From: Candidatus Rifleibacteriota bacterium
Lineage (GTDB): Bacteria; Riflebacteria; Ozemobacteria; Ozemobacterales; Ozemobacteraceae
Reading direction: 5' to 3'
NCBI GenBank assembly: GCA_029565415.1
Contig: JAKQOH010000089.1
Location: 1 to 37,297, forward strand
Length of the DNA stretch: 37,297 bases
Positions 15,973-23,998 of the stretch are shown in pieces (position 1 is the first letter of the stretch; the number at the start of each line of letters is the position of its first letter). Position numbers and translations under genes: made by a program. The notes under the pieces are model-generated. The model saw only the letters and a list, made by a program, of their open reading frames with translations, did no database searches and was not told the origin of the DNA.

Positions 15973-16003
15973 CAGGGGGGGAGAAATCCCCCCCTGTTTT
16001 TTT
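15973..16003 (+). terminator. Intrinsic terminator of Flp-like pilin 1
   Basis: A perfect ten-pair stem (CAGGGGGGGA and TCCCCCCCTG, 15973-15982 and 15987-15996) with GAAA loop is followed by seven T (15997-16003). It is the clearest rho-independent terminator in the window and also separates the pilin from the convergent DUF362 gene ending at 16008. Confidence 0.97.
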
Positions 16004-16007
16004 GTCG

Positions 16008-16976
16008 TCATTTCCAGTAGTTCCCGCACTGCCAGGGTTTGAACGAGTCGATGCAGGAGAACGTCGAGGCGAACCGGCGCGGATGTTCGGCCGGGTAATC
16101 GTTCATATCATCGAGCATCCCGGGCAGATGCGGCAGGGCAAGCGACATATAGGGAATGAGCGCGGGATCGAAGCCCATCATCCGGGCCGCGGTCGCATCC
16201 ACCGCGAGAGGGTCGGTGCCCAGCACCAGAACGCCCATCTGCTTGGGAGTTCCGAGGATCGGTCCGTCACCTTCCATGCCGACGATGCCGTCGACGACGA
16301 TGAAATGCGGCGGCATGGTCAGGGCCAGGTCGACGATCGAGTGCGGAATGCCGCGGAAATGGAGCACGTTTTTCGGCCATCCGTAGACGATCCCGGGCAG
16401 ATTGCCAAAGAGGTTCTTCATCGACAGCGTGACCCCCATCCAGTGATGGGTTTTCATTTTCGGCATGCTGATCACCACATCCGCCCTGGCAAGGGGCGCA
16501 GCCACATAGAATGCATCGAGGCCGGTGTACCATCCCTTATTCGGAATGCGCACGAGCTCCCCATGGTTGAGGTCAATACACCTCACCTGGGTCGGCAATG
16601 CCTCACGAAGGGTACGGTTGTAAATCGAAAACCACGGATCGCGGCGATGGCCGGGCGCCTCGCCGACCGTGACCGAGGCGGCGCCGAGGCGGAAACAGGC
16701 ATCCGCCACCTGGGCGATCAGCGAAGGCTCGGTATTGATCGGGCGCCCGGGGTGACACTCGACGAAGTTCGGCTTGATCAGGACGTTTTTCCCCTTGAGG
16801 GCCAGCTCCTCGCGAAGCATGATCGAGCCGATATCTTTCGCATACTCCTTCCGGTAATCGGGCGCGGAAAGCACCCAGACGCGGCAGCGGCGGTGCCAGT
16901 ATCTTCCGATCACCGCTCCCAGCCCGACAGCGCCGGCTGCGGCGAGAGTCCATTTCAGGAACGAGCGCCGATTCAT
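16008..16976 (-). CDS. DUF362 family protein with Tat-type signal
   Basis: The 322-residue protein starts MNRRSFLKWT, a twin-arginine (RRxFLK) signal followed by a hydrophobic stretch (LAAAGAVGLGAVIG), so it is probably exported folded with a cofactor. The body resembles DUF362 (PF04015): VLIKPNFVE, a GEAPGHRRD loop, ISMPKMKTHHWMGVTLSMKN (the most conserved DUF362 block), then VVDGIVGMEGDGP and LGTDPLAVDATAARMMG. The C-terminal ferredoxin-type Cys clusters of many relatives are absent; only isolated Cys residues are present. Its start overlaps the stop of the upstream toroid-fold gene by four bases, so the two are made together. The role of DUF362 is not established. Confidence 0.88.
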   Translation of the reverse strand: MNRRSFLKWTLAAAGAVGLGAVIGRYWHRRCRVWVLSAPDYRKEYAKDIGSIMLREELALKGKNVLIKPNFVECHPGRPINTEPSLIAQVADACFRLGAASVTVGEAPGHRRDPWFSIYNRTLREALPTQVRCIDLNHGELVRIPNKGWYTGLDAFYVAAPLARADVVISMPKMKTHHWMGVTLSMKNLFGNLPGIVYGWPKNVLHFRGIPHSIVDLALTMPPHFIVVDGIVGMEGDGPILGTPKQMGVLVLGTDPLAVDATAARMMGFDPALIPYMSLALPHLPGMLDDMNDYPAEHPRRFASTFSCIDSFKPWQCGNYWK

Positions 16977-17842
16977 TCCCTGATCACCCTCCTGTTCCCC
17001 AGCGCCTGAAGGGCGAGGCCAAGATGGACGGCATTCAGACGCTCGCCGGTCATGAGATCGAATCGCTCGGCAAGCCGGGAGCGGATGTGGGAGATGGCTC
17101 CGGATTCGCAGAGATCGAGAGCGAGAAGGCTCAAAGCGAGGGAATAGGGAGACTCCTGTGCTTCGGCGTCCCGTTCGAGAAACCCGATGGAATTTTGCAG
17201 GGTTTCAGCCGGGACATGGCCTGCCAGAGCCATCAGAGCATAGGCTGTCGTATCCGGAAAGGGGATGAGTTCCTTTCCGAAGGATTTCTTGCTTCCGTAG
17301 TTCCAGCCGCCGCTCGGGATCTGGCGATCGAGCAGGAGCGACCGGCCTTCGACGGCGCGTGGAGCATCGCGTTTCCCGGCTGCCTCGAAGGCCAGAACGC
17401 CCCAGGCCGTGGGCTCCACCCAGGAAAAAGCGCCGTCGGTCCAGGGCCAGCCGACAAGGGAGCCGTCGAGTTCGCTCTGATTCGTATTCTGAACGGTGAT
17501 CGAGGCGAACCGCTCGAGAAATGCCAGCGCGGCCGCTGCCTGGGCTGTCCTCCCCGCCTTCGTCATGACGAGCGCATAGGGAGCCGTGAGCCAGGCTCCT
17601 TCGACCGGTGCTGCCGGCGAACCGGTCACCGAGCCATCGGATTTCACGACCGTGGCAAGCCAGTCGAGCGAAGCGACAAGCTCGGTGGGATCGACGGTTC
17701 CCGAAAGTCCGGCAAGAACGGCATGAATCGTCGGCTCGACCGAGGCCGGGCCGTTTTCGAAATACGGGAAGCCGCCTTCCGGGCGCCGTAACGCGAGCAG
17801 ACGCCCCCAGTGGCTTTTCCAGAGTTCGGTAACGTTCGGCAT
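16973..17842 (-). CDS. Alpha/alpha-toroid protein (prenyltransferase/squalene-cyclase repeat-like)
   Basis: The roughly 289-residue protein has repeated motifs of the terpene-cyclase/prenyltransferase-beta type: RRPEGGFPYFENG, SLVGWPWTDGAFSWVEPTAWGVLAF, RQIPSGGWNYG and TTAYALMALAG, each a short loop with Gly-Gly/Trp followed by a helix. This forms an alpha/alpha barrel. No DXDD cyclase motif is visible, and residues for zinc binding as in farnesyltransferase are not apparent, so enzymatic activity is unproven. The start is uncertain: ATG 17842 lies just below a TGCTAGAAT element that would give an almost leaderless mRNA; ATG 17860 or a TTG at 17962 are alternatives. It overlaps the DUF362 gene by four bases. 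Confidence 0.75.
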   Translation of the reverse strand: MPNVTELWKSHWGRLLALRRPEGGFPYFENGPASVEPTIHAVLAGLSGTVDPTELVASLDWLATVVKSDGSVTGSPAAPVEGAWLTAPYALVMTKAGRTAQAAAALAFLERFASITVQNTNQSELDGSLVGWPWTDGAFSWVEPTAWGVLAFEAAGKRDAPRAVEGRSLLLDRQIPSGGWNYGSKKSFGKELIPFPDTTAYALMALAGHVPAETLQNSIGFLERDAEAQESPYSLALSLLALDLCESGAISHIRSRLAERFDLMTGERLNAVHLGLALQALGNRRVIRE

Positions 17843-17850
17843 GCGGGGTG

Positions 17851-17859
17851 ATTCTAGCA
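17851..17859 (-). promoter_or_regulatory. Extended -10 promoter element of the toroid/DUF362 operon
   Basis: Read on the minus strand, TGCTAGAAT fits the extended -10 pattern TGnTATAAT, with 5 of 6 bases in the hexamer. No good -35 is seen. Transcription would start about two bases before ATG 17842, giving a nearly leaderless message, consistent with the missing ribosome-binding site. Confidence 0.42.
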
Positions 17860-17976
17860 TAACTGTTCCGGAATCCCCATTCCAAAAACCGACCATCCCG
17901 TCTGCCCCGGAAATCTTTCCATCCACATTCCATGGCCGGAGCTTCTGTGTTACTTTACACAAGTGACCGATAGAGA

Positions 17977-17992
17977 TGGCATCGGATTTGCT
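17977..17992 (+). promoter_or_regulatory. Sigma-54 (RpoN) -24/-12 promoter of Flp-like pilin 2
   Basis: TGGCATCGGATTTGCT has GG at 17978-17979 and GC at 17990-17991 with the exact sigma-54 spacing and TGGCA/TTGCT half-sites. The start of transcription would be near 18003, so the leader is only about 13 bases and contains GGGGAG (18004-18009) before ATG 18016. An inverted repeat TGTGT/ACACA (17946-17961) lies just upstream. Confidence 0.75.
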
Positions 17993-18015
17993 ATCTGTTA
18001 TTTGGGGAGATCACT

Positions 18016-18204
18016 ATGAAAAAGAAACCATATATCCGGCGGAGCTCCCGATCCGGCCAAGGTCTCGTGGAATACACCCTCGTGATCGCGCTGGTCGCGC
18101 TCGCGCTGATTTCCATCCTGACGGTCGTCGGTCAGATCATCAACAGTAATTATCTGGCCAATTTCGGGAAGATCCTCGACTCGGTCGTTCCGTCCGGAAG
18201 TTGA
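18016..18204 (+). CDS. Flp-like type IVb pilin 2
   Basis: The 62-residue prepilin has a 14-residue basic leader (MKKKPYIRRSSRSG), then QGLVEY with Glu at mature position 5, and a hydrophobic helix (TLVIALVALALISILTVVG). The mature part would be about 48 residues. The QGLVEY block is identical to pilin 1 at 15774, but leader and tail differ, so they are paralogues, not a recent duplication. It has its own sigma-54 promoter and GGGGAG ribosome-binding site. No clear terminator follows, and a separate sigma-70 type promoter starts the next gene. Confidence 0.88.
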   Translation: MKKKPYIRRSSRSGQGLVEYTLVIALVALALISILTVVGQIINSNYLANFGKILDSVVPSGS

Positions 18205-18222
18205 ACGATTCCCCTCCCCCCC

Positions 18223-18251
18223 TTGACAGCCCCCGTGCCCGGTACTAGAAT
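18223..18251 (+). promoter_or_regulatory. Sigma-70-type promoter of the SH3-domain gene
   Basis: TTGACA (18223-18228), a 17-base spacer and TAGAAT (18246-18251) form a near-consensus housekeeping promoter. Transcription would start near 18258, and GGGGG (18264-18268) precedes GTG 18279 by ten bases. Confidence 0.85.
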
Positions 18252-18278
18252 CGGGAACACTTCGGGGGTATTTTTATT

Positions 18279-19181
18279 GTGAAAATCATCAAACTCGTCT
18301 CCATCATCGTCATCATCGCCTCGGTCGTGGCTCTGGGCGCCTATGCCGGCAAGCAGATGTTCCGCATGCTCGAGGAAAAAAGCCAGGCACCCGTTTCCCC
18401 GACCGATGTCAAAACCGTCCAGGCGGCGCCTGAAGCTACCGCCCCCTCGTCCGCTCCATTGGCGACCCCAGCCGATCGTGCCGCGTCGGCCGTTGCAACC
18501 GCCCAGACCCCCAAAGCTCCGCAGGCATCTGCGGCAAGCCCTACGAAGCCCCTGCTCGGCGACGAGGTCGCATATGCCCTCGTGAAGGGCGTCAAGGTGC
18601 GGTTCGAGCCCTCCCTGACCTCGAAAGAGATGATGCGGGTCAACCAGGGCACGAAGGGCTTCGTCATCGAGCACCAGGACGGCTGGACCAAAATCAAATG
18701 GGATTTCAACAAGAAAATCGGCTGGACGCGTGACGATCTGCTGCTGATCGGACCGCAGGAAGTGCTGTCGACGATGGTGGACAACAACGGCAAGCTCCTC
18801 TCGGACCAGACGGTCGCCAGCGCCACCGCATCCGCGGTCGCCAGCATGACCGCCGCGCGCATCCAGGCGGCGACGAAGAAAGCCCAGGCGATTGCCCAGA
18901 CCGTCAGCTCCGCCGTCGCGAAGCCGGCGAAACCCGCCGACACGGTGAAGGGGTATGTCGCCGGAGGCAAACTCCCGGAAGAGGGAACGATCACCGCCGA
19001 TCCAGCCGCCAAGATCCGGATCAAGCCCGACACCCGGGCGGAGCTTCTGGGGAAAGTGCCGAAGGGCGTCGCGGTGAAGATCCTTTCGGCAAAGCAGGTT
19101 GGGAAATATATGTGGTTCAATATTTCCTTCAACAACGGCCGCAAGGAAGGCTGGACCCGGGAAGACAATCTCCAGTTCTGA
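18279..19181 (+). CDS. Membrane-anchored protein with two SH3b domains
   Basis: The 300-residue protein has an N-terminal signal anchor (IIKLVSIIVIIASVVALGAYAG), an Ala/Pro-rich linker to about residue 88, and two bacterial SH3-like domains, about 92-155 and 235-300. Each ends in the same GWTR(D/E)D motif, and the first contains KVRFEPSLTSKE and the second KIRIKPDTRAE, typical SH3b openings. An Ala-rich helix (about 170-215) separates them. SH3b domains usually bind peptidoglycan or proteins in the periplasm, so it is likely envelope-associated. It starts at GTG 18279 behind its own promoter. Confidence 0.8.
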   Translation: MKIIKLVSIIVIIASVVALGAYAGKQMFRMLEEKSQAPVSPTDVKTVQAAPEATAPSSAPLATPADRAASAVATAQTPKAPQASAASPTKPLLGDEVAYALVKGVKVRFEPSLTSKEMMRVNQGTKGFVIEHQDGWTKIKWDFNKKIGWTRDDLLLIGPQEVLSTMVDNNGKLLSDQTVASATASAVASMTAARIQAATKKAQAIAQTVSSAVAKPAKPADTVKGYVAGGKLPEEGTITADPAAKIRIKPDTRAELLGKVPKGVAVKILSAKQVGKYMWFNISFNNGRKEGWTREDNLQF

Positions 19182-19296
19182 CCCTCTCGACCGTTCCAGA
19201 TCAGTTCGGTCGGTTCACCCACGCAGACGCGCCGTGACCCGGCGGTTTCGCAGTGCCTCTATGTCTGGCAGAGGGATTTTATTCCAAGAACCGATC

Positions 19297-19332
19297 CACA
19301 GATGACACAGATGACGCAGATGAACGGGATGA
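19297..19332. repeat. Period-9 tandem repeat, CACAGATGA type
   Basis: Four consecutive nine-base units read CACAGATGA, CACAGATGA, CGCAGATGA and ACGGGATGA. Similar CCACAGATGACACAGATG strings recur between genes in many unrelated bacterial genomes, so this may be a dispersed intergenic repeat. Confidence 0.85.
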
Positions 19333-19482
19333 AAACAGTCGTCACATCGTTCGGATGGAGAAGACCGTTCCTTCGCTCTTGATGGTCATTCCCACCGGCC
19401 CTTTCTCTGCCCTCCATCTTTCGGGGACGGCCCTGAACCTTCCGATTTTTCAGGAGGTTCTCTGCGGTGCGTCCCCTCTTTC

Positions 19483-19514
19483 GTGTCTCGGTGTCTCGGT
19501 GTCTCGGTGGTTCG
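19483..19514. repeat. Period-8 tandem repeat, GTGTCTCG type
   Basis: Three perfect GTGTCTCG units (19483-19506) and a fourth imperfect unit GTGGTTCG follow one another. The complement, ACCGAGACACCGAGAC, resembles a widespread intergenic repeat related to ACCACAGAGACACAGAGA. Confidence 0.85.
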
Positions 19515-19566
19515 TCGGCCGTTCAAGCCGGACGCGGAGCCGTAAAGAGCGGAGCAGGAAGAGGGG

Positions 19567-20358
19567 TCAGGGCTCGCGGGCTTCCCCCAGCACGATGCCG
19601 CGCCATTCCCATCCGCCAGGGAACCGGTGGATGGCGAACTGGACATTGGTGAAGCCGCCTTCCATCTCGGTCCAGCCGTGGGTGTTGAGATAGATGACGT
19701 TTTCTTCGGTATCGACGGCACGGGAGGCGACTTCGGTCTGGTTGGACCAGGTGATCGCAGCAGCCCGGTGTTTGGCGAGAAACCCGAGCAGATCATCGCG
19801 GGCCGTCGTCTCGAGCTCGCTCTGCCACCAGCCGACATACACGTCGACTCCGGCCAGGAGTTCCCCGAGAAGCCTCGTGTCGGTCGCGGTGAGGGCCGAG
19901 GCAATCTCGCGGGCGAGACTCTGCGGGTCCGGCCGGGCCCAGGGACGCTTGCCGCCTGTCGTGATCCAGTCGAGCTTGGCGCTGATCAGTTCGTGGAACG
20001 TCTTCTGGCTTTCCTCGTCGGCAATCTGCTTCCCGAACTCGGTGTCGAGCCGTTCATACCAAGGCCGGGCAGCCGCGAGATCACCGGCATCGCAGAGAAA
20101 ATTCGCCAGAGCCAGCATCAGTTGGGGAATATTCACCAGGGAAGCCGATGTGCGGTCGTTCAGCGCCCCCTCGAGGATCGTTCGCGCCTCGGAAGCCTGT
20201 CCCCGGGATAAAGCGTCGTAAAATCCATTTTCCACGGCAACGGCCGGATCGACCTCGTCCCCGGCCGGGTCTGTCGTGGAAACCGGTTCGGCACAGACGA
20301 CTCCCGCAAAAAAGAATCCTGACAGGATCAGGCATCGAACGGCATTCACCCAGGACAT
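19567..20358 (-). CDS. Secreted protein of unknown function
   Basis: The 263-residue protein starts with a Sec signal (MSWVNAVRCLILSGFFFAGVVCA, cleavage likely after Ala). ATG 20358 has GGGAGAGAG just upstream and is preferred over ATG 20391. The middle section (about 40-110) is helical and TPR-like in spacing (FYDALSRGQASEARTILEG). The C-terminal half (about 150-260) is mixed, with GWWQSELETTARDDLLGFL and a NTF2-like look (HRFPGGWEWRGIVLGEA), but I cannot assign a family. It lies 83 bases after the membrane/spermidine-synthase fusion and may be the last gene of that operon. Confidence 0.7.
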   Translation of the reverse strand: MSWVNAVRCLILSGFFFAGVVCAEPVSTTDPAGDEVDPAVAVENGFYDALSRGQASEARTILEGALNDRTSASLVNIPQLMLALANFLCDAGDLAAARPWYERLDTEFGKQIADEESQKTFHELISAKLDWITTGGKRPWARPDPQSLAREIASALTATDTRLLGELLAGVDVYVGWWQSELETTARDDLLGFLAKHRAAAITWSNQTEVASRAVDTEENVIYLNTHGWTEMEGGFTNVQFAIHRFPGGWEWRGIVLGEAREP

Positions 20359-20441
20359 ACATCTCTCTCCCGCGGCGCGATTCATGCGCACCGGTCGGCG
20401 CCATCTTACCCGTGCCGATCCTGCGTGTCAAAGAATTTCGG

Positions 20442-22658
20442 TCACTCGAAACGCCATGCATACAGAAGACTCGACCATCCATCCGTCCAGGCGGCTCCCG
20501 GAGGCCCCGCCACGGCCCGCTTCCACGGCCTGCTCCGGGCCAGTCCCCCGAAATCCGTCTGGTGACGGGCCAGGAGCACCCATTTCGAGCTGAAAACATA
20601 GCGGGCATCCTTCTCATAATGGAGTTGCTCGTCGTCTCCGGGATCATACCGCGCCGCGAGGGCCTGGGCGCCGAGAGTCGATGAGATCGCGCCCAGCACG
20701 GGTTCCAGATCGAGATACCGATTCGAGACATGGAACAGCAGGAGGCCGCCGGGCGCCAGTTTCCGCAGATACAGGGAAACGGCCTCGCGCGTGATCAGAT
20801 GCAGGGGGATCGCATCCGACGAGTAGGCGTCGAGAATGAGCAGGTCATAGGCTCCATCTGCGGCCATCCCCAGCATCAGCCGCGCATCCCCGGTGACGAC
20901 CCTGCATCGGGCGGGCGAATCGCGAAGATGCGTGAACAGCGCAGGGTCGCGGGCGATCCGGACGATGAGGGGATCGATCTCGTAAAAGGTGAACTGCTGC
21001 CAGGGGCGGCCATAGGCGGCCAGTCCGCCGGTGCCGAGTCCGACGACCGCAACGCGCTTCGCCCGACGTCCGATCCGGAGTTCCCGGAACACCTGCCCGA
21101 CGGGGCTTTCCCGGGAATAATAAAATAGTGGATAATACCTTTCCTTGCCGTCGCGCAACTGGCCACCGTGATGGATGTTCCCGTGTTCGAGGAGGTGATA
21201 CCGCCCGGCATCGGCAGAGACGACGCGAAACGTGCCGTAAAAACTTCGCGCGCGGAACAAGACTTCCTTCTCGCCGCCCCCGGGAGCCAGGATGCAGCCA
21301 AGCCAGACGGCGAACGCGATTCCCCAGAGAGGCTGAAAATGACGAGCGCTCCAGACGAGGAGCCCCGTCACGCCCAGCGCCTGGAGCAGGGTGAGCCCGG
21401 AAGGATCCACCCCCAGAACTCCTTTCAGCCACATCAACACGATTGCAACCCCAGCGATGACCGGCCCCGCCCATCTGCCCCATGAAGCGGGACCTCGACT
21501 CCCTCCGCCGACAAACGCAGCAAACAGGGCCGAAAGGGCCAGCACGAGCGGATACTCGGCATGCGTCGTGAACAGCCACGGGGCGGCGAGACTGTTGAAC
21601 ATCCCGCCCAGGGCGCCACCGATCGAGATGACCAGGTAGAACAGGGTGAGCTGATTCGGGGCAGGCCGGGTAGCGGCGACCTTCCCGTGCAGGGCCAGGC
21701 ACATCACGAAGAAGGCCCCAAGATGCACCAGGATCCGAAGGCCGATCGGGCCGGACGGCCCCAGGGTCACGACGGCCAGCAGGAGGGCGTAGGCTGCGGG
21801 CATCGTGGTCCCCGTCCCCTCTCCGCCCGACGGGCGGGCGAACACGATCACGAACGAGAGCAGATACAACGCGAGCGGTACGACCCACAGCAGCGGCACG
21901 GAGGCCACATCGACGGTGAGATGGGCCGTGACCCCCGACAGCAGGCTCGCCGGAATGGCGCTGCCGCCGAGCCAGAGCAGAAGGCGCAGCCGTGGAACCT
22001 CGCCCTTCGCCGAATCCCGCTCGTGCGGCACATCGGCCTCGGGCTGGTGCCGCCGTGCCAGGGCGACCATGCAGAGACACACGAGGCCGAGAAACACGAG
22101 GAAGCCGGCGCTCCAGGCGCGCACCTGGCTTTCGAGCGGCAGAAGCGGCTCGAACAGCAGCGGGTAGGAAAGCAACGCCGCGAGACTCCCGATATTGCTA
22201 TAGCTATAGAACACCCACGCATCCTCGGGCCGGACGCCGGACATGCCGACGAACCAGCGCTGGAGGAGCGGCGTGGTCGAGGAAAGCAGGAGAAACGGCA
22301 GCCCGATTCCCGTCACCAGCCCGAGCAGAAGCCGCCCTTCGGGGGGCGAGGAAAGGTCGGCGAGATACCGGGCCGGCGCCGGATCGACCGGGAGGAACAG
22401 CGTCGCGGCCAGCAGCAGCAGGAGATGAACCGGGGCCTGCCGGACCGTGCCGGCGATGGCGATGCCATAATGCGTGTAGGCGTATCCGGCAAGGAGGGTT
22501 ACCTGGAAGAACGTCAGGCAGAGCGTCCAGACGGATGCGGCGCCGCCAAGAACGGGCAGGAGGGCCTTTCCCGCCATGGGCTGGAGCAGGAACGCGAGAA
22601 AGGCGGCCATTCCGGCCGTCAGGGGAAAAAGAAGTCGGGTCAGCGGGCAAAGACCCAC
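20442..22658 (-). CDS. Membrane domain fused to spermidine-synthase-like methyltransferase fold
   Basis: The roughly 738-residue protein has about 13-14 transmembrane helices in its first 480 residues, then a soluble SAM-binding domain like spermidine synthases: VAVVGLGTGGLAAYG (motif I), FYEIDPLIVRIARD (motif II acid), GDARLML and YDLLILDAYSSDAIP. The whole resembles proteins annotated 'fused MFS/spermidine synthase', including the first-helix pattern FLLQPMAGKALLP and ASVWTLCLTFFQV. The real substrate is unknown. The frame extends to 22769, but the upstream part overlaps the next gene in another frame. GTG 22658 keeps the first helix whole and overlaps the preceding stop by 19 bases; ATG 22610 would cut it. 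Confidence 0.82.
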   Translation of the reverse strand: MGLCPLTRLLFPLTAGMAAFLAFLLQPMAGKALLPVLGGAASVWTLCLTFFQVTLLAGYAYTHYGIAIAGTVRQAPVHLLLLLAATLFLPVDPAPARYLADLSSPPEGRLLLGLVTGIGLPFLLLSSTTPLLQRWFVGMSGVRPEDAWVFYSYSNIGSLAALLSYPLLFEPLLPLESQVRAWSAGFLVFLGLVCLCMVALARRHQPEADVPHERDSAKGEVPRLRLLLWLGGSAIPASLLSGVTAHLTVDVASVPLLWVVPLALYLLSFVIVFARPSGGEGTGTTMPAAYALLLAVVTLGPSGPIGLRILVHLGAFFVMCLALHGKVAATRPAPNQLTLFYLVISIGGALGGMFNSLAAPWLFTTHAEYPLVLALSALFAAFVGGGSRGPASWGRWAGPVIAGVAIVLMWLKGVLGVDPSGLTLLQALGVTGLLVWSARHFQPLWGIAFAVWLGCILAPGGGEKEVLFRARSFYGTFRVVSADAGRYHLLEHGNIHHGGQLRDGKERYYPLFYYSRESPVGQVFRELRIGRRAKRVAVVGLGTGGLAAYGRPWQQFTFYEIDPLIVRIARDPALFTHLRDSPARCRVVTGDARLMLGMAADGAYDLLILDAYSSDAIPLHLITREAVSLYLRKLAPGGLLLFHVSNRYLDLEPVLGAISSTLGAQALAARYDPGDDEQLHYEKDARYVFSSKWVLLARHQTDFGGLARSRPWKRAVAGPPGAAWTDGWSSLLYAWRFE

Positions 22659-23338
22659 GAGTCGTAGGGCGATTTCACGGCGTAGGATTTCCTGACGGCA
22701 TCGAGCTTGTCGACGACGAACGAGACCGACACCTTGCCGCGCTTGAGGCGGAACTTCTCGAGCCCCCACGGACCCGTCGCCACGCTGCGGCGGAAGAAGA
22801 ATTTGCCTTCGACGGGCTGTTTCCCCGGCCGGGTGACCGTGATCTCGCGTTTGTGGCCGCGATCTTTCAGCACCGCCTGCATCTTCATCGTGACGCCGTT
22901 GATCTCGATGCTCTCGACCGGCTTGGGCTCGAAGTCCGGGCGGCGCAGCTCCGTCAGAAGGGCCAGCAGATCCTTGGCCGCCGACTGGTGCGACGGCTCG
23001 AACCCTTCGAACCGCGCGTAGATCTCGGATGTCGTTTTCAACTGAAACGGCGCCCGGGAGCAGGTCTGGTTCAGGCGGAAGGCATAGTATTTCTTCGCTT
23101 TTTCGGGATCGCGCACGCAGGCATGGAAAATGATCTGGCTCTGCCCGTCGGGAAGTCCCTGGAAGTAGCCGATCGCGCAGCCAAGCTGCTCAGACGCCTG
23201 TTTCACCGAGCCGCGATACTGGGCGTTGATCTCGAATGCTTCCCAATCCCCCGCCACGGCGCCCTGGGCAAAGGCTGCCAAGAGAACCAGGACGACCCCG
23301 GGCAAGAACCATCGGCCGCATCTTTCCAAACACCTCAT
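22640..23338 (-). CDS. Secreted protein of unknown function
   Basis: The 232-residue protein has a Sec signal (WFLPGVVLVLLAAFAQGAVA, cleavage probably before GDWEAF). ATG 23338 is supported by AGGAG eight bases upstream; an in-frame ATG at 23380 has no such site. The mature part has the alternating strands of a periplasmic beta-rich protein (VTMKMQAVLKDRGHKREITV and KVSVSFVVDKLDAVRKSY). Mature Cys residues around positions 53, 73 and 92 could form a disulfide. The gene leads the minus-strand series with the spermidine-synthase fusion, overlapping it by 19 bases, and is divergent from the pilin gene at 23426. I do not recognise the family. Confidence 0.75.
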   Translation of the reverse strand: MRCLERCGRWFLPGVVLVLLAAFAQGAVAGDWEAFEINAQYRGSVKQASEQLGCAIGYFQGLPDGQSQIIFHACVRDPEKAKKYYAFRLNQTCSRAPFQLKTTSEIYARFEGFEPSHQSAAKDLLALLTELRRPDFEPKPVESIEINGVTMKMQAVLKDRGHKREITVTRPGKQPVEGKFFFRRSVATGPWGLEKFRLKRGKVSVSFVVDKLDAVRKSYAVKSPYDSWVFAR

Positions 23339-23425
23339 CCTCTGCACTCCTTCAGAAACGTTCTTTGGACACTCTACCATCGCAGGACTGGAAAATGCAC
23401 CCCGGTTCGGCTAGATTGGACGGGT

Positions 23426-23977
23426 ATGAACCCAAGCCGGAGGAATCGTTCGGCGGCCGGGGGGTGCCCCTCCCGCGCGCCGCGGCTCGGCGTTTCGCTT
23501 CTCGAGATGATCATCGTCGTCTCGATCATCTCGATTCTCGCCCTGCTGGCGCTGCCGACGGTGGAACTGTTCGACATGAAGGCACGGGAACGGCTGCTGC
23601 GGGACCGGCTGTATGACATGCGGCTCGCGATCGACCGGTATCGCAGCGCCCGCATGAACAACGTGCCCCCGGCCTGTGTTGCTTCGCTGCTGGTGGCCCT
23701 TCCCGCCACCGAGACCCGTTCACGGACCGAGGAAGGGCCCTTTCTCACGCTCGGCCAGACCAACAATCCTTTCAAGCCGAAGGACGATATCTTCTGCTGG
23801 GATCTGAGGTTCGTCGCCACGAGCCCGGCCGCAAGCGTCTGGCTGACGAACCAGAGTCTCACCACCGTCTCGAATGGCGCCGGGTATTATCTCTATGACG
23901 TCCGCTTTCCGACGGATTCCGCTTTCATCGAAGGCTGGCACACGGCCTTCGACGGCACCCGCTACTCGACCTGGTAG
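23426..23977 (+). CDS. Type IV prepilin-like protein, GspH/GspG-like
   Basis: The 183-residue protein has a long basic leader of 22 residues ending RLG, then VSLLE (Glu5 of the mature form) and a hydrophobic helix (MIIVVSIISILALLALPTVE). The post-helix segment (MKARERLLRDRLYDMRLAIDRYRSAR) is the long amphipathic helix common to pseudopilins. Cys residues in PPACVASLL and DIFCWDL may make a disulfide in the head. Without a Shine-Dalgarno site of note before ATG 23426, translation may be weak. It is followed after six bases by the stop-to-leader of a second pilin gene (ATG 23999), so the two form an operon. Confidence 0.85.
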   Translation: MNPSRRNRSAAGGCPSRAPRLGVSLLEMIIVVSIISILALLALPTVELFDMKARERLLRDRLYDMRLAIDRYRSARMNNVPPACVASLLVALPATETRSRTEEGPFLTLGQTNNPFKPKDDIFCWDLRFVATSPAASVWLTNQSLTTVSNGAGYYLYDVRFPTDSAFIEGWHTAFDGTRYSTW

Positions 23978-23998
23978 AAATCTATGAAGGAATATTAT

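Larger units (their letters stand above)
19182..19566. other. Intergenic region with two short tandem repeats
   Basis: About 385 bases separate the SH3 gene from the convergent gene ending at 19567. No gene with a ribosome-binding site is visible. It contains a period-9 repeat (19297-19332) and a period-8 repeat (19483-19514). Confidence 0.75.

Noticed and set aside
19297..19514. A possible CRISPR array
   Set aside because: Units are only 8-9 bases, contiguous and without spacers; no cas genes are nearby.
21992..23425. Long plus-strand extension before the pilin at 23426
   Set aside because: Arg/Pro/Ala-rich shadow of the minus-strand genes; the prepilin leader begins at ATG 23426.
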